Assembly: GCF_002250835.2 (NCBI RefSeq)
Contig: NZ_NOJY02000016.1
Location: 1-64,000 of the forward strand
DNA length: 64,000 nucleotides
Source: Romboutsia weinsteinii
Lineage (GTDB): Bacteria > Bacillota > Clostridia > Peptostreptococcales > Peptostreptococcaceae
Direction: 5' to 3'
The first letter of the stretch is position 1. Each line of letters begins with the position of its first letter. Of this stretch, positions 16,545 to 25,044 are shown piece after piece. The notes below the pieces were generated by a model, which saw only the letters and a list, made by a program, of their open reading frames with translations, made no database searches and had not been told where the DNA came from. Made by a program: the position numbers and the translations under genes.

Positions 16545-16771
16545 ATTTTTCTCCCTCAAAGTATTTTGTATAATTACAAATTAATCACTCATAAATTATA
16601 TATTCTTTTACATATTTTTACAATTGTTCTTTTCTCTAAAATGTATATTTGTTCGCTACTTTTTAATTATTTTTTGCATACTTTAACTTTTATTAATACA
16701 ATAAATATTGATAGTATATAATAAATTAACATGTTTATTGTTTCTAATTAAGAATCATTCGGGGGGATTTT

Positions 16772-17551
16772 ATGAAAGAATTAAATCAAGATATTATAAA
16801 ATGCGAGCTAGAATACACAAAATGCTTTTCAGAATCTGAAGATAATAAAGATATAATTAGGTTTCGGGATAATCAGCTAAAAGATATGTATTATCACAAT
16901 TTTACTTTTATAGGAAAAGAAATGGCAGAATCTAAACTTATAAGCACAATAGATAATGAAATTTCATATAGTATACTTGAAGTTAGGGACTATTGTAACA
17001 TACTATTAAACTCATCTATTGACCCTTCTATACTTTCAAAGTTTGATAATAAGCCAGACATATCAATAAATGGGTTTTATTCTTTTGATATTGAGAATTT
17101 TTCTGTTTTAAAATCTTTATCTAATTGTGATATCAGAAAAGTTGTTAATCAAGAAATGGTAGATGATATTTTATATTCTGATTTGCAACATGATGAGTTT
17201 ACCATTGGAAAAGATTTTTGTACTAGAAGAGCTTATAGACGTGGAAAAGTATATACTTCTAATACAGGTGTTAATGCTTATGTATGCTATGAAGGTCCAG
17301 ATGTAATTGGCAATTGCGATTTGTTTATATATGATGGTGTTGCTAAAATAGAAGATTTCTCTGTCATACCAAAATACCAAAGGAAGGGTTATGGAACAAG
17401 TATTTTAAAGTATTTGATTGACATTGCTCTTAATGAGAATTGCCACACTGTATATCTAGTTACCGATGAAGATGATACTCCAAAAGAAATGTATAAAAAA
17501 CTTGGATTCAATAAGGTTGGAGAAAGAACAGATTTGATGTTTAGACTATAG
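16772..17551 (+). CDS. GNAT-family acetyltransferase
   Basis: A 259-aa protein with a C-terminal GNAT domain (about residues 145-255): VIGNCDLFIYDGVAKIEDFSV, the acetyl-CoA loop YQRKGYGTSILKYL, and YKKLGFNKVGE at the end. The N-terminal half (1-140) is unassigned and may be a degenerate second GNAT fold or substrate domain. RBS GGGGGG. Substrate not known. Single gene with a terminator. Confidence 0.82.
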   Translation: MKELNQDIIKCELEYTKCFSESEDNKDIIRFRDNQLKDMYYHNFTFIGKEMAESKLISTIDNEISYSILEVRDYCNILLNSSIDPSILSKFDNKPDISINGFYSFDIENFSVLKSLSNCDIRKVVNQEMVDDILYSDLQHDEFTIGKDFCTRRAYRRGKVYTSNTGVNAYVCYEGPDVIGNCDLFIYDGVAKIEDFSVIPKYQRKGYGTSILKYLIDIALNENCHTVYLVTDEDDTPKEMYKKLGFNKVGERTDLMFRL

Positions 17552-17567
17552 CCCTAAACTATAATAA

Positions 17568-17607
17568 GCCCTGTATAGTAAGAGTTTTCGGATTTACTAT
17601 ACAGGGC
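17568..17607 (+). terminator. Terminator after the acetyltransferase gene
   Basis: GCCCTGTATAGTAA and TTACTATACAGGGC form a perfect 14-bp stem with a 12-base loop. Confidence 0.75.
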
Positions 17608-17662
17608 CTTAAGTAGCATTTTGGTATCTATGTAGGAAAATTATATATATTTACTATATCTC

Positions 17663-18079
17663 CTATTTTCTATATTCAAGCAATTTATTATATACAAGTT
17701 TAGTATCATTACTTTCTTTTTCATTATAAATAATTATTTCATCCTCTAACTCAATTTTTATAGATGGATTACTGTTATTATATATATAAACTCTAGCATC
17801 TTGATTTTCTCCATCAATCTCGGCTAATCCTCTGGAGTAAACATTTGTCCAAGTCCCAGTTTTTCCTCTTCTTATGTTAACATCCTCTAAAAGTTCAATA
17901 TTTTTTATATCTTCTTTATTAAAGGTTCTAGTTTTAATTCTAACTTTATTGTCCTCCATAGTCAGTTTATGACCACTATAATCAACATTATTTATGAGGA
18001 TTGATGGTAAAAATACTATAGCAAAAAAGAAAATGTAAACTATTATCTTATATTTTTTTGTCGATGATTTATCTTTCAT
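17663..18079 (-). CDS. Small membrane-anchored protein, PH-like
   Basis: A 138-aa protein with one N-terminal transmembrane helix (YKIIVYIFFFAIVFLPSILI) and an extracytoplasmic or cytoplasmic beta domain (LTMEDNKVRIKTRTFNKEDIKNIELLEDV...) resembling bacterial PH-like domains. It lies 15 bp after a DUF3784-type gene. DUF3784 and PH-like proteins are commonly adjacent in Clostridia, which supports the call. Role unknown. Confidence 0.6.
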   Translation of the reverse strand: MKDKSSTKKYKIIVYIFFFAIVFLPSILINNVDYSGHKLTMEDNKVRIKTRTFNKEDIKNIELLEDVNIRRGKTGTWTNVYSRGLAEIDGENQDARVYIYNNSNPSIKIELEDEIIIYNEKESNDTKLVYNKLLEYRK

Positions 18080-18094
18080 AAATGTCTCCCCCCA

Positions 18095-18430
18095 TTACTT
18101 TGCTTCTATTCTTGCTGTCTTATTTAGTTGTACTACAATCCTAATTATAAAGAAGATAACGATACATCCACCTATCCATGAATACATACTTTCACTAATT
18201 TTTATTATATTTAAGAAGCAATATATCATAGTATTTAATATTGATAAACTTCCCATCATCACAAGATTATTTCCAGCTATTTTACTCGCCTTTGCTCTGT
18301 CATGCTTTTTTTCATTAAACAAGGTTATAAAGTCAGCCCCATAGCCACTTTTTAAAACCATACCCATTAGAATAAATATTGTATTTACTAAAATTCCAAT
18401 GATTAATACTGCAATATTTTCTCCGTTCAT
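18095..18430 (-). CDS. DUF3784-family membrane protein
   Basis: A 111-aa protein with three hydrophobic helices. The family traits are visible: first helix (VLIIGILVNTIFILMGMVL), then GYGADFITLFNEKKHDRAKASKIAGNNLVMMG between helices one and two. RBS AGGGGG. First gene of a two-gene unit with the PH-like protein at 17663. Function of the family is not known. Confidence 0.72.
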   Translation of the reverse strand: MNGENIAVLIIGILVNTIFILMGMVLKSGYGADFITLFNEKKHDRAKASKIAGNNLVMMGSLSILNTMIYCFLNIIKISESMYSWIGGCIVIFFIIRIVVQLNKTARIEAK

Positions 18431-18585
18431 ACTAATAATCCCCCTGTAATATCTATTTCAACTTAGATTCTTATTTATATAATATATAACTAAATTTTCT
18501 TTAAATACTATCTTTTAGTTCAGTATATATATCCTTTAGTCAAATTACAATAAATTTTCACAAAGTATAGTAAATAGTACATAAG

Positions 18586-18760
18586 TTGACACTCTCCCCA
18601 TAGATAAATCTAGGGGATTCTTGGTGGCTAACTCACTTATTTATACCTAAACAGTACAACAGAGGTGGTTACAAAGCCAAGCTACATGGGCGGTGTCTTC
18701 GCCACTACTACCTTAAACGGTAGATACTTTTGAGCCACGTGTGGGCGAATTACTTTATAT
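18586..18760 (-). ncRNA. Probable omega RNA (TnpB guide RNA)
   Basis: The stretch from the tnpB stop to the right end can fold into several hairpins (for example CTACC with GGTAG and the right-end CCCC/GGGG hairpin). In this family the RNA continues into the flank, which supplies the guide; here the guide would begin CTTATGTACTATTTAC on the minus strand from 18585 downward. The 5' end of the RNA probably lies within tnpB and is not defined. Confidence 0.65.
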
Positions 18761-19901
18761 TTATTGGTTGCTTATGGTTTATTCTAAAGTCTACCAAACC
18801 ATATTTATGTTTTTTATTCAGAATATTCCATGCTCCAACTATATCTCTATGAGTTTCATAACCACAAGTACAACTATATGTTCTACCTGATGGCTTGTGT
18901 TTTTTAGAACACTTTGGGCAAGTTTGAGAAGTGTAGTTTTCTTTGACTAACTTAACTTCAATACCTTGCTCTTTTGCTTTGTATTTTATATAGTCTTTAA
19001 TACGACTATACTCCATTTGAGATATTTTCTGTCTATTAACTCTATTTAATCTTTTCTTTTTCTTAGTATTTTTCTCAATCCCTTTTATATCTCCAAGAAT
19101 TATTTCACATACTTTCTGCTCTACACAAAAATCTATAAACTTTCTAGTTGTTTGATGATATAAATTTATTAATTGATTATTTGTTTTAGTTCTTATTTTA
19201 TTCTTTAATCTCCATAACTTCTTTGATTGTCTACTACCTTTTTTACATCTACTTAGTCTTTTAGATATATAAGAATACATCTTATTTCTAAATTGTTTAA
19301 TACTCCTACCTTCTCTATTAGATATGATAAGTCCATTACCTTCATTAGTTATACTAGCAATTGAATGTATTTCACCCATATCTACACCTACGGTATTAGT
19401 ACCTTTCGGTGTTGGATTAACTATTCCATCATCAAAACTATAATATAAATAATAACCGTTTCTCCAAACTATTTCGGCAGTTTTTATATTATCAATTGCA
19501 AAATCTAATTCCAAATATCTACCTTTAGACATAGATATTTTTAGGTTCCCCATTGCATTAGTGTTTATAGCACTATTTTTAAATGGAATTATATAAAACT
19601 TCTTCTCTTTATACGGATACTTAGCCTTTGTATTACCCTTTTTTCTAAGTTCTGCAATAGTTTTTCTATTTGCGCTAAACTTATCACTTATGGCTTGTAT
19701 AGTAGCACTATGAAGGTTATATCTACCTTTGATTAACTTTTGTATATCATAGTTACTTATCCATTGTTTATTCTCAAAGTAGTATTCTTTAGATATTCTA
19801 ACAACTTCATTCCAACAGTTAGCACATTCCATCTGCTTTTCTCTTACTAGTTCAAATTGAGATTGAGTTAGCTTTAGTTTTACTCTATGCGTCTTAATCA
19901 T
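18750..19901 (-). CDS. tnpB: TnpB RNA-guided nuclease (IS605 OrfB)
   Basis: A 383-aa, apparently intact TnpB. An N-terminal helix-turn-helix/WED region is followed by the RuvC core: RuvC-I GVDMG with Asp near residue 174, RuvC-III HRDIVGAWNIL with Asp near 351, and a four-Cys zinc finger (CPKC...CTCG) between. At the RuvC-II position the sequence is ILGDIKGI, with Gly where Glu is usual; a Glu occurs instead in VKENYTSQTCP near 320, as in TnpB branches with a relocated catalytic Glu. It overlaps tnpA by four bases. Confidence 0.93.
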   Translation of the reverse strand: MIKTHRVKLKLTQSQFELVREKQMECANCWNEVVRISKEYYFENKQWISNYDIQKLIKGRYNLHSATIQAISDKFSANRKTIAELRKKGNTKAKYPYKEKKFYIIPFKNSAINTNAMGNLKISMSKGRYLELDFAIDNIKTAEIVWRNGYYLYYSFDDGIVNPTPKGTNTVGVDMGEIHSIASITNEGNGLIISNREGRSIKQFRNKMYSYISKRLSRCKKGSRQSKKLWRLKNKIRTKTNNQLINLYHQTTRKFIDFCVEQKVCEIILGDIKGIEKNTKKKKRLNRVNRQKISQMEYSRIKDYIKYKAKEQGIEVKLVKENYTSQTCPKCSKKHKPSGRTYSCTCGYETHRDIVGAWNILNKKHKYGLVDFRINHKQPINIK

Positions 19902-20299
19902 TTCTTTTTTGTCCTTACTTGTTGATTTTCAATATATTGTTTTACAACTTCAAGACTTACAGAACCAACCGTTCCACAGAAATAACTATTAGTCCACATT
20001 GATGGCATTGTACTTTTTAAATGTGGGAAATTCTCTCTTAATACTTTAGAACTAAATCCTTTTAATCCTTTTACTACTTTATGAATACCAAATTGAGGGT
20101 CACAAGATATTAATAAATGAACGTGGTCGATATCTGTTTCCATTTCAATTATTTCTGCTCCAAGTTCTTCGGCTTTGTATGGTAGAATGTTTTTTAACAT
20201 TTTCTCTACATCACCAACTAAAACTTGTTTTCTATACTTTGGACACCAAATTATATGATATTTACAATCGTATACTATATTTCCGTTAGATTTCAGCAT
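19898..20299 (-). CDS. tnpA: TnpA Y1 (HUH) transposase of IS200/IS605
   Basis: A 133-aa single-strand DNA transposase. The HUH metal motif is DHVHLLI and the nucleophilic Tyr is in VVKQYIENQ near the C-terminus; YHIIWCPKYR at the start is also typical. I start it at ATG 20299, nine bases after AGGAGGTG; the in-frame extension to 20335 covers that site. It appears intact and should be able to mobilise the element. Confidence 0.93.
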   Translation of the reverse strand: MLKSNGNIVYDCKYHIIWCPKYRKQVLVGDVEKMLKNILPYKAEELGAEIIEMETDIDHVHLLISCDPQFGIHKVVKGLKGFSSKVLRENFPHLKSTMPSMWTNSYFCGTVGSVSLEVVKQYIENQQVRTKKK

Positions 20300-20453
20300 A
20301 TTAACTAACACCTCCTGTATTTTATAATTTATCATAGGTTATGTTAGTTTACAATAGCTGATTTAACTTTTCTTAAATCCAAGACCTTGACTTTCATCCC
20401 CACACCTAAAGGAGGTGGCTTTTCGTCAATTTAGTGTAAAAAAATATCAAATT

Positions 20454-21491
20454 CTACTTAAGAGGTACTTTAAACTCAGCCAATATTTTTAATTCTTGTG
20501 TGGCCTTATCTACAATATGAACCACTGCATATTCTGAATCATCAGAAATAGGTTCATACTTACGATAGGCTAAAGTACCAATATCACTATCTAAATTATA
20601 ACTACAAGTATGATCTTGTACTCTTTTACCTTTGTCATCATAAACTAAAACATAGGCACTATCACCAAATTCCTTAGGTATATCAACTTCAACCTCAGTA
20701 GTTCCTGGTGTAATAATCAATTTTTTTAGTATCGCACCATTACTCTCAAGATTTGGTTCATATTTTATATTTTTACTATCATTTTTCTCAATAGTAAATT
20801 TATGCCTCCAGCTACCCTCTACAACCTTACTCTTATCACCAGGTATTTGACGTGAGGATATTTTATGTATATTTGTCTCTAGCTCAAACTCATCAGGAAT
20901 TTCTACACCTTCATTAATATAAGTTGCCAAATCAATATAAACTACACCAGCATATGTACTATCATCTACCTTCTTAAATGCATAATCAGAAGTTTGTAAC
21001 ATCTCATCACTAAAACTAGCTCTTATCTCTCTATAATTAACAACATCATTTATATTAATAATATCATATTCATTTAAATCCCCATCTTCCACCTCTATTA
21101 TATAACTAATAAAAATATTACTTCCATCACAGTAAGCCTCTTGCACAGTAACACCAATTCCTTTATCTACAACTTTTTCTTTAATAGACTTAGCATCTTC
21201 ATTTTTTATACTTTTTACAATATTCATTTTCTCAGCAAAAGGCTTATCCTCTGTTAAATTGTTCATTACATTCCCTATAAAAGGTATTTTTGCAGCAAGA
21301 GAAGGATTAGTTAAACTTATCCCTGCTACAATAACGCAAGTAGCAGCTGCTGACATAGATAAACTTTTTACCATTTTCTTTCTTCTAGCTTCTTTTTTTA
21401 AGATATCTTTGCTTTCCTTAAGCTTTAAATCAATATATGATGGAACTTCTTCATCTCCTAATATCTTATAAACTTTATCACTTTTACGCAT
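20454..21491 (-). CDS. DUF4179 anti-sigma factor
   Basis: A 345-aa membrane protein. Residues 1-45 form a cytoplasmic helix region (KILGDEEVPSYIDLKLKESK), one transmembrane helix follows (MSAAATCVIVAGISLTNPSLAA), and about 280 aa lie outside the cell, as in DUF4179/DUF5643 anti-sigma factors. It overlaps the ECF sigma gene by 8 bp, the typical arrangement. The short cytoplasmic part would bind the sigma factor and the outer domain would sense the signal. The IS element sits immediately behind its stop codon and may have removed its own terminator. Confidence 0.85.
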   Translation of the reverse strand: MRKSDKVYKILGDEEVPSYIDLKLKESKDILKKEARRKKMVKSLSMSAAATCVIVAGISLTNPSLAAKIPFIGNVMNNLTEDKPFAEKMNIVKSIKNEDAKSIKEKVVDKGIGVTVQEAYCDGSNIFISYIIEVEDGDLNEYDIININDVVNYREIRASFSDEMLQTSDYAFKKVDDSTYAGVVYIDLATYINEGVEIPDEFELETNIHKISSRQIPGDKSKVVEGSWRHKFTIEKNDSKNIKYEPNLESNGAILKKLIITPGTTEVEVDIPKEFGDSAYVLVYDDKGKRVQDHTCSYNLDSDIGTLAYRKYEPISDDSEYAVVHIVDKATQELKILAEFKVPLK

Positions 21492-21999
21492 TGTTCATTT
21501 CCTCCCTTTGTAAGTAAGTAGCTTTCACTTTGCCTTTTGCTCTTGATAATCTAGACTTTATAGTCCCCTCAGGTTCTCTCAATATCTCACTTATCTCTCT
21601 AGTATTTAATTCTGAGATATAATACAAAGAAATCACAAGCCTTTGCTCTTTAGATAAATCCCCTAATAATTCATCTAACTCAAATTCTGTTAAAAATTCT
21701 TGAGTATAAGATGCCTCGATATAATCATCTAAGCAAAGCACTTCTTTATTTTTTGCAATAATATCTTTGCATTTATTTATTAATATCCTAGTTAACCATG
21801 TCTTAAAATAGCCTTCATCTTTCAATGATTTTATATTTTTATATGCTGATATTACAGCCTCCTGCATAGCATCTGCTATGTCATGTTCATTGTTTAGTAT
21901 AGATTTACAAGCTCTATACATAGGTGCTTTGTGTTTTTCAATTAATTGAAAGAAAGCATCTATATCACCTTTTTTAGATTTTCTTATCAAGTTGTTCAT
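21484..21999 (-). CDS. ECF-type RNA polymerase sigma factor
   Basis: A 171-aa sigma-70 family protein. Region 2 is AFFQLIEKHKAPMYRACKSIL...DAMQEAVISAYKNI...FKTWLTRILINKC, and region 4 is LSKEQRLVISLYYISELNTREISEILREPEGTIKSRLSRAK. No region 1 or 3, as in ECF factors. AGGAGG precedes ATG. It is co-expressed with the anti-sigma gene through an 8-bp overlap. Target genes are not evident in this window. Confidence 0.92.
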   Translation of the reverse strand: MNNLIRKSKKGDIDAFFQLIEKHKAPMYRACKSILNNEHDIADAMQEAVISAYKNIKSLKDEGYFKTWLTRILINKCKDIIAKNKEVLCLDDYIEASYTQEFLTEFELDELLGDLSKEQRLVISLYYISELNTREISEILREPEGTIKSRLSRAKGKVKATYLQREEMNNA

Positions 22000-22144
22000 T
22001 ACATCCTCCTAGTTTATATTCATATATCCCTAATCAAACTTTGATTTATTTGTTTTCAAGTATTAGACTGATGAATTTGTATAATTAGTTCCATTTTTAT
22101 AAAAATATTTATACAAAACAAAAAGACCCATAAACGGATCTTAT

Positions 22145-22170
22145 CTACCAGTCGGGTTTTCCGACTCCAT
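22145..22170 (-). repeat. Dispersed hairpin element, copy A
   Basis: The core CCAGTCGGGTTTTCCGACTCC holds complementary AGTCG and CGACT arms. Nearly the same 26 bases recur at 31775-31800 and 54015-54038, each 25-75 bp past the stop codon of a minus-strand gene. It may be a shared terminator or RNA stability element. Confidence 0.6.
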
Positions 22171-22243
22171 GTTTAATCATTACTCATATCATTACAAGGC
22201 TTATTATACAATAATTCTTCATAAAAATAAAAAATAACTCTAT

Positions 22244-22717
22244 TTAAAAGTTATTCTTTATCTTTAAACAAAAATTAAAATTATCCATTATCCTCATAAT
22301 GTAGTCTATATTCAAATCATCTATTAATATTTCTTTAGGCATTATTTTTACATTATCTCCTGCCCATATGGAACAAATATATAAATCGCCTGTAGTATGA
22401 TTATTTTTTATATAGTCTAACAATTGCTTAGCCCTTTTTTTATCACAACTACATCTGACCATATATGTATACTTATTATCTTTGCAACAACTTAGCTCCT
22501 CATCCCATCCATATTCTCTATGAATAAGTAGGTTTCCTGAATCATCTTCATTTTCACAGTAAGAAATTTCAATATCTTCTCCTAACTCTTCCCAACTACA
22601 CCAATTGGGTGGTCTTATCCCCAAAGATTTTGCTTCATTGACTGTTATGATTTTTTCATTAGTTAAATCAGCTTCTGGCAGTTCACAATTTGATGTTATA
22701 AAAATATATTTACTCAT
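22244..22717 (-). CDS. Hypothetical protein, 157 aa
   Basis: A soluble, acidic, Cys-containing protein (SYCENEDDSGN, LSCCKDNKYTYMVRCSCDKKRAKQLLDYIKNNH). It has a plausible ribosome binding site (AAAGGGAGA) and lies 55 bp after the methyltransferase gene in the same direction. No family recognised; no signal peptide or membrane segment. Confidence 0.6.
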   Translation of the reverse strand: MSKYIFITSNCELPEADLTNEKIITVNEAKSLGIRPPNWCSWEELGEDIEISYCENEDDSGNLLIHREYGWDEELSCCKDNKYTYMVRCSCDKKRAKQLLDYIKNNHTTGDLYICSIWAGDNVKIMPKEILIDDLNIDYIMRIMDNFNFCLKIKNNF

Positions 22718-22772
22718 ACTTCTCCCTTTATTTTTCTAGTCTCTATTAAAGATATTTTATCAATAAATCTGC

Positions 22773-23585
22773 TTAAGGTGTAGTACTCTTTACAATAAAA
22801 TGAATATGCTCTGTTGAATCTCTATACTCTTTCATTTCACAAGTTTGTTTACATAGCTCTAGAATATTTTCATAGCATTTTATATCTTCATCTGCTATTC
22901 TTTTTATCTCACTATGTATTCCAACTGAAAAACTTTCAGCACCAAAGTATGAAATTATCTCAAGACCTGAATCCTCTATCTCCTTAATAGCTCCACTAGG
23001 TGTCACTACATATGTTTCTGTAAATGATTCTTCCTTGCTCCAAGCCTTATTTTTCATGAGCTTACAGACATGTTCAAGATTTGCATATTCATAGCTACAT
23101 TCATGCAAAGCTGCTTTTATAATACCAAGTCCATTTAAATACGCTACTATTGCTACACCATCTTTCTTTAAAATTCTCTTTATATTTTTAAGTAGCTCAC
23201 CTCTTAACTTAATATCCTGTATATGATACATTGGTCCCATTAATAACACCGCATCAAAAGAATTATCATTAAACCTGTGCAAGTCAGTACAATCTCCACA
23301 TACAAACTCATTAGCTTTTAATCCATATTCCTCTATCTTTTCTTTTGCAACATTTAGTTCTTCTTCAGAAATATCATACAATGTTACATCATAACCTTTT
23401 TTCAAAAGCTCAACAGAGTATCTTCCAGGTCCACAACCTATATCTAATACCTTACCCGTACTTTTAAAATACTTATCCATCATATATAAAGTAGTCTGAA
23501 ATTCAATATTACTATATGGGTTAGTTAATCTATTCCACTCGATTATAGCATTTTCATTGTAGTATCCTTTTACAATCTCACTCAT
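22773..23585 (-). CDS. Class I SAM-dependent methyltransferase
   Basis: A 270-aa Rossmann-fold methyltransferase. Motif I VLDIGCGPGRYSVEL is near residue 47, the acidic end of strand 2 is in VTLYDISEEELN, motif II is CGDCTDLHRF, and DAVLLMGPMYHI is motif IV. The start at ATG 23585 has better spacing from AAGGGGG than the in-frame ATG at 23591. A long perfect hairpin (23623-23666) lies upstream of it. Substrate unknown; closely related in layout to the methyltransferase at 53135. Confidence 0.85.
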   Translation of the reverse strand: MSEIVKGYYNENAIIEWNRLTNPYSNIEFQTTLYMMDKYFKSTGKVLDIGCGPGRYSVELLKKGYDVTLYDISEEELNVAKEKIEEYGLKANEFVCGDCTDLHRFNDNSFDAVLLMGPMYHIQDIKLRGELLKNIKRILKKDGVAIVAYLNGLGIIKAALHECSYEYANLEHVCKLMKNKAWSKEESFTETYVVTPSGAIKEIEDSGLEIISYFGAESFSVGIHSEIKRIADEDIKCYENILELCKQTCEMKEYRDSTEHIHFIVKSTTP

Positions 23586-23622
23586 AAGCATATCCCCCTT
23601 GAAATATATTTCTATTAATTAT

Positions 23623-23666
23623 ATATATCTTTAAAATATATCTCAACATATATTTTAAAGATATAT
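23623..23666 (-). promoter_or_regulatory. Long perfect hairpin upstream of the methyltransferase gene
   Basis: Two 18-bp arms (starting ATATATCTTTAAAATATA) are exact reverse complements with an 8-base loop, about 40 bp before the start codon. A second small stem (ATTTCC with GGAAAT, near 23690-23709) lies beside it. Possible operator pair or leader RNA structure. Confidence 0.5.
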
Positions 23667-23715
23667 CTGACTCTATCTCATTTTAATGTATTTCCATTTT
23701 AAGGAAATATATTTG

Positions 23716-23743
23716 TTGACATTATTAATCAATAAACTATAAT
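23716..23743 (+). promoter_or_regulatory. Consensus promoter of the tetR-flavodoxin operon
   Basis: TTGACA (23716-23721) and TATAAT (23738-23743) match the vegetative consensus at both boxes with a 16-bp spacer. Confidence 0.8.
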
Positions 23744-23750
23744 TAAATCA

Positions 23751-23781
23751 TGAACAGTGTTCACAAAATAAACATCGTTTA
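23751..23781. promoter_or_regulatory. Probable TetR operators
   Basis: Two palindromes lie at the expected transcription start: TGAACA-G-TGTTCA (23751-23763) and TAAAC-ATC-GTTTA (23769-23781), 18 bp centre to centre. Their position between promoter and tetR start suggests autorepression. Confidence 0.6.
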
Positions 23782-23805
23782 CATACTATTTCAAGAGGAG
23801 AAATT

Positions 23806-24411
23806 ATGGGAGCAAAAGAAAGAAGAGAAAATATAAAAAAAGAAATATATAAAGCTGCTAGTGAGATAATTATTAATGAAGGGTATACCGGTCTATCTAT
23901 AAGAAAGATAGCTTCAAAAATAGACTACTCTCCTGCTATGATATATAACTACTTTGAAAACAAAGCAGATATCGTAAGCTCAATCTGGCAAGAAAATGCA
24001 AAGAAAATTATATCGACTATGAGTACTTTAAAACTAGATAGTATTGATGAAAAAGAAAATCTAAAAACAATATATAGAACCTATATACATCTAATTTTAG
24101 AAAGTCCACAAGAATATAGAGCTATAATGTTAAACGATATTGAAGGTATCGATAGAGTTTATTTCGATTTTACAGATGAAGAAAAAGAAAGTTTAAGAAT
24201 CAATAATACTAAAATATTTTATGATAAATGCCTAAAGTTAGGTTTACTTAGACCTATAGATACAGAAAGATATGCTTTTTTCTCTTGGATATCTATTAAC
24301 GGTCTTATATCAAATATGATTCTATCTAGTAATAATGATAAAGAGTTCAATAAAAAATTAATTGAGGATTATATTGATTTTATAATTCATGGGTTATTTA
24401 AGAATAATTAG
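23806..24411 (+). CDS. TetR/AcrR-family transcriptional regulator
   Basis: A 201-aa regulator: the N-terminal helix-turn-helix IYKAASEIIINEGYTGLSIRKIASKIDYSPAMIYNYFENKADIV is at about residues 12-55 and the rest is the helical ligand domain. RBS AGAGGAG. The flavodoxin gene follows after 11 bp, so both are one operon that this protein probably represses through the palindromes upstream. The ligand is unknown. Confidence 0.9.
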   Translation: MGAKERRENIKKEIYKAASEIIINEGYTGLSIRKIASKIDYSPAMIYNYFENKADIVSSIWQENAKKIISTMSTLKLDSIDEKENLKTIYRTYIHLILESPQEYRAIMLNDIEGIDRVYFDFTDEEKESLRINNTKIFYDKCLKLGLLRPIDTERYAFFSWISINGLISNMILSSNNDKEFNKKLIEDYIDFIIHGLFKNN

Positions 24412-24422
24412 GAGGTATAACT

Positions 24423-24953
24423 ATGGGAAATGTTATAGTGATTTATGAATCTAAATATGGAACTACTGAAAGATATGCAAATTGGATTTCAAAAGAACTT
24501 GGAGCTAAATGTGTTAAAAGAAAAGACTTAGATATCAATGAACTAAGTAACTTTGATACAATTATTTACGGGGGATGGCTTTGTGCAGCTAGTATAAAAG
24601 GATTTAAAACTATATCAGATGAAATAAAAAAATTAAAAGATAAGAAAATAATTGTTTATTCAGTAGGTTGTTCATCTCCTAAAAAAGAGGCAACTGATGG
24701 TATAGAAAAAATGAATTTTGAAGGTATTGACAATATAAATTACTTTTACTTAAGAGGTGGATTTAACTACAATAAATTAGGTCTGGGTAATAAAATCCTT
24801 ATGAACATGCTCAAAATAAAGTTAAAAAGTATAAAGGAAGAAGATAGAGATGAAGATACAAAAGGTATGCTTGATGCTTATACTAATCCTATAGATTTTA
24901 CTGATAAATCTAATATAGTACCTTTAATTAATTCTATTAAACGAACTGTATAA
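24423..24953 (+). CDS. Flavodoxin-domain protein
   Basis: A 176-aa protein beginning VIVIYESKYGTTERYANWIS, the FMN phosphate-binding loop of flavodoxins (T/S-x-T-G-x-T-like YGTTE), with IYGGWLCAASIKGF as the second flavin contact. The family (flavodoxin-like, HemG/menaquinone-dependent protoporphyrinogen oxidase type) transfers electrons using FMN. It is co-transcribed with a TetR regulator, suggesting a response to a redox-active or toxic small molecule (inference). A terminator follows. Confidence 0.85.
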   Translation: MGNVIVIYESKYGTTERYANWISKELGAKCVKRKDLDINELSNFDTIIYGGWLCAASIKGFKTISDEIKKLKDKKIIVYSVGCSSPKKEATDGIEKMNFEGIDNINYFYLRGGFNYNKLGLGNKILMNMLKIKLKSIKEEDRDEDTKGMLDAYTNPIDFTDKSNIVPLINSIKRTV

Positions 24954-24983
24954 ATAAAAATATAATCAATTTAGACTATAAAT

Positions 24984-25032
24984 AAGAGGATATAGATAAA
25001 TCTGTTCTATCAAAATTTATCTACATCCTCTT
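24984..25032. terminator. Bidirectional terminator
   Basis: An 18-bp stem with one mismatch (24984-25001 with 25015-25032), starting AAGAGGAT, between the convergent flavodoxin and DUF979 genes. Confidence 0.8.
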
Positions 25033-25044
25033 TACTTTTATAAG

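Larger units (their letters stand above)
18586..20445 (-). mobile_element. IS200/IS605-family insertion sequence (tnpA-tnpB)
   Basis: On the minus strand the left end begins directly after TTGAT (20450-20446), and the right end finishes with TCAA (18589-18586). Both ends have subterminal hairpins: an imperfect one near 20391-20432 (left) and CCCC...GGGG at 18596-18616 (right). There are no terminal inverted repeats or target duplication, as expected for HUH transposition. The element lies four bases past the TAG of the anti-sigma gene. Exact ends are inferred from family rules. Confidence 0.85.

Noticed and set aside
20300-20445. IStron (group I intron in the IS605 element)
   Set aside because: The left end is only about 145 bp to the tnpA start, far too short for a group I intron, and tnpB is followed directly by the right end.
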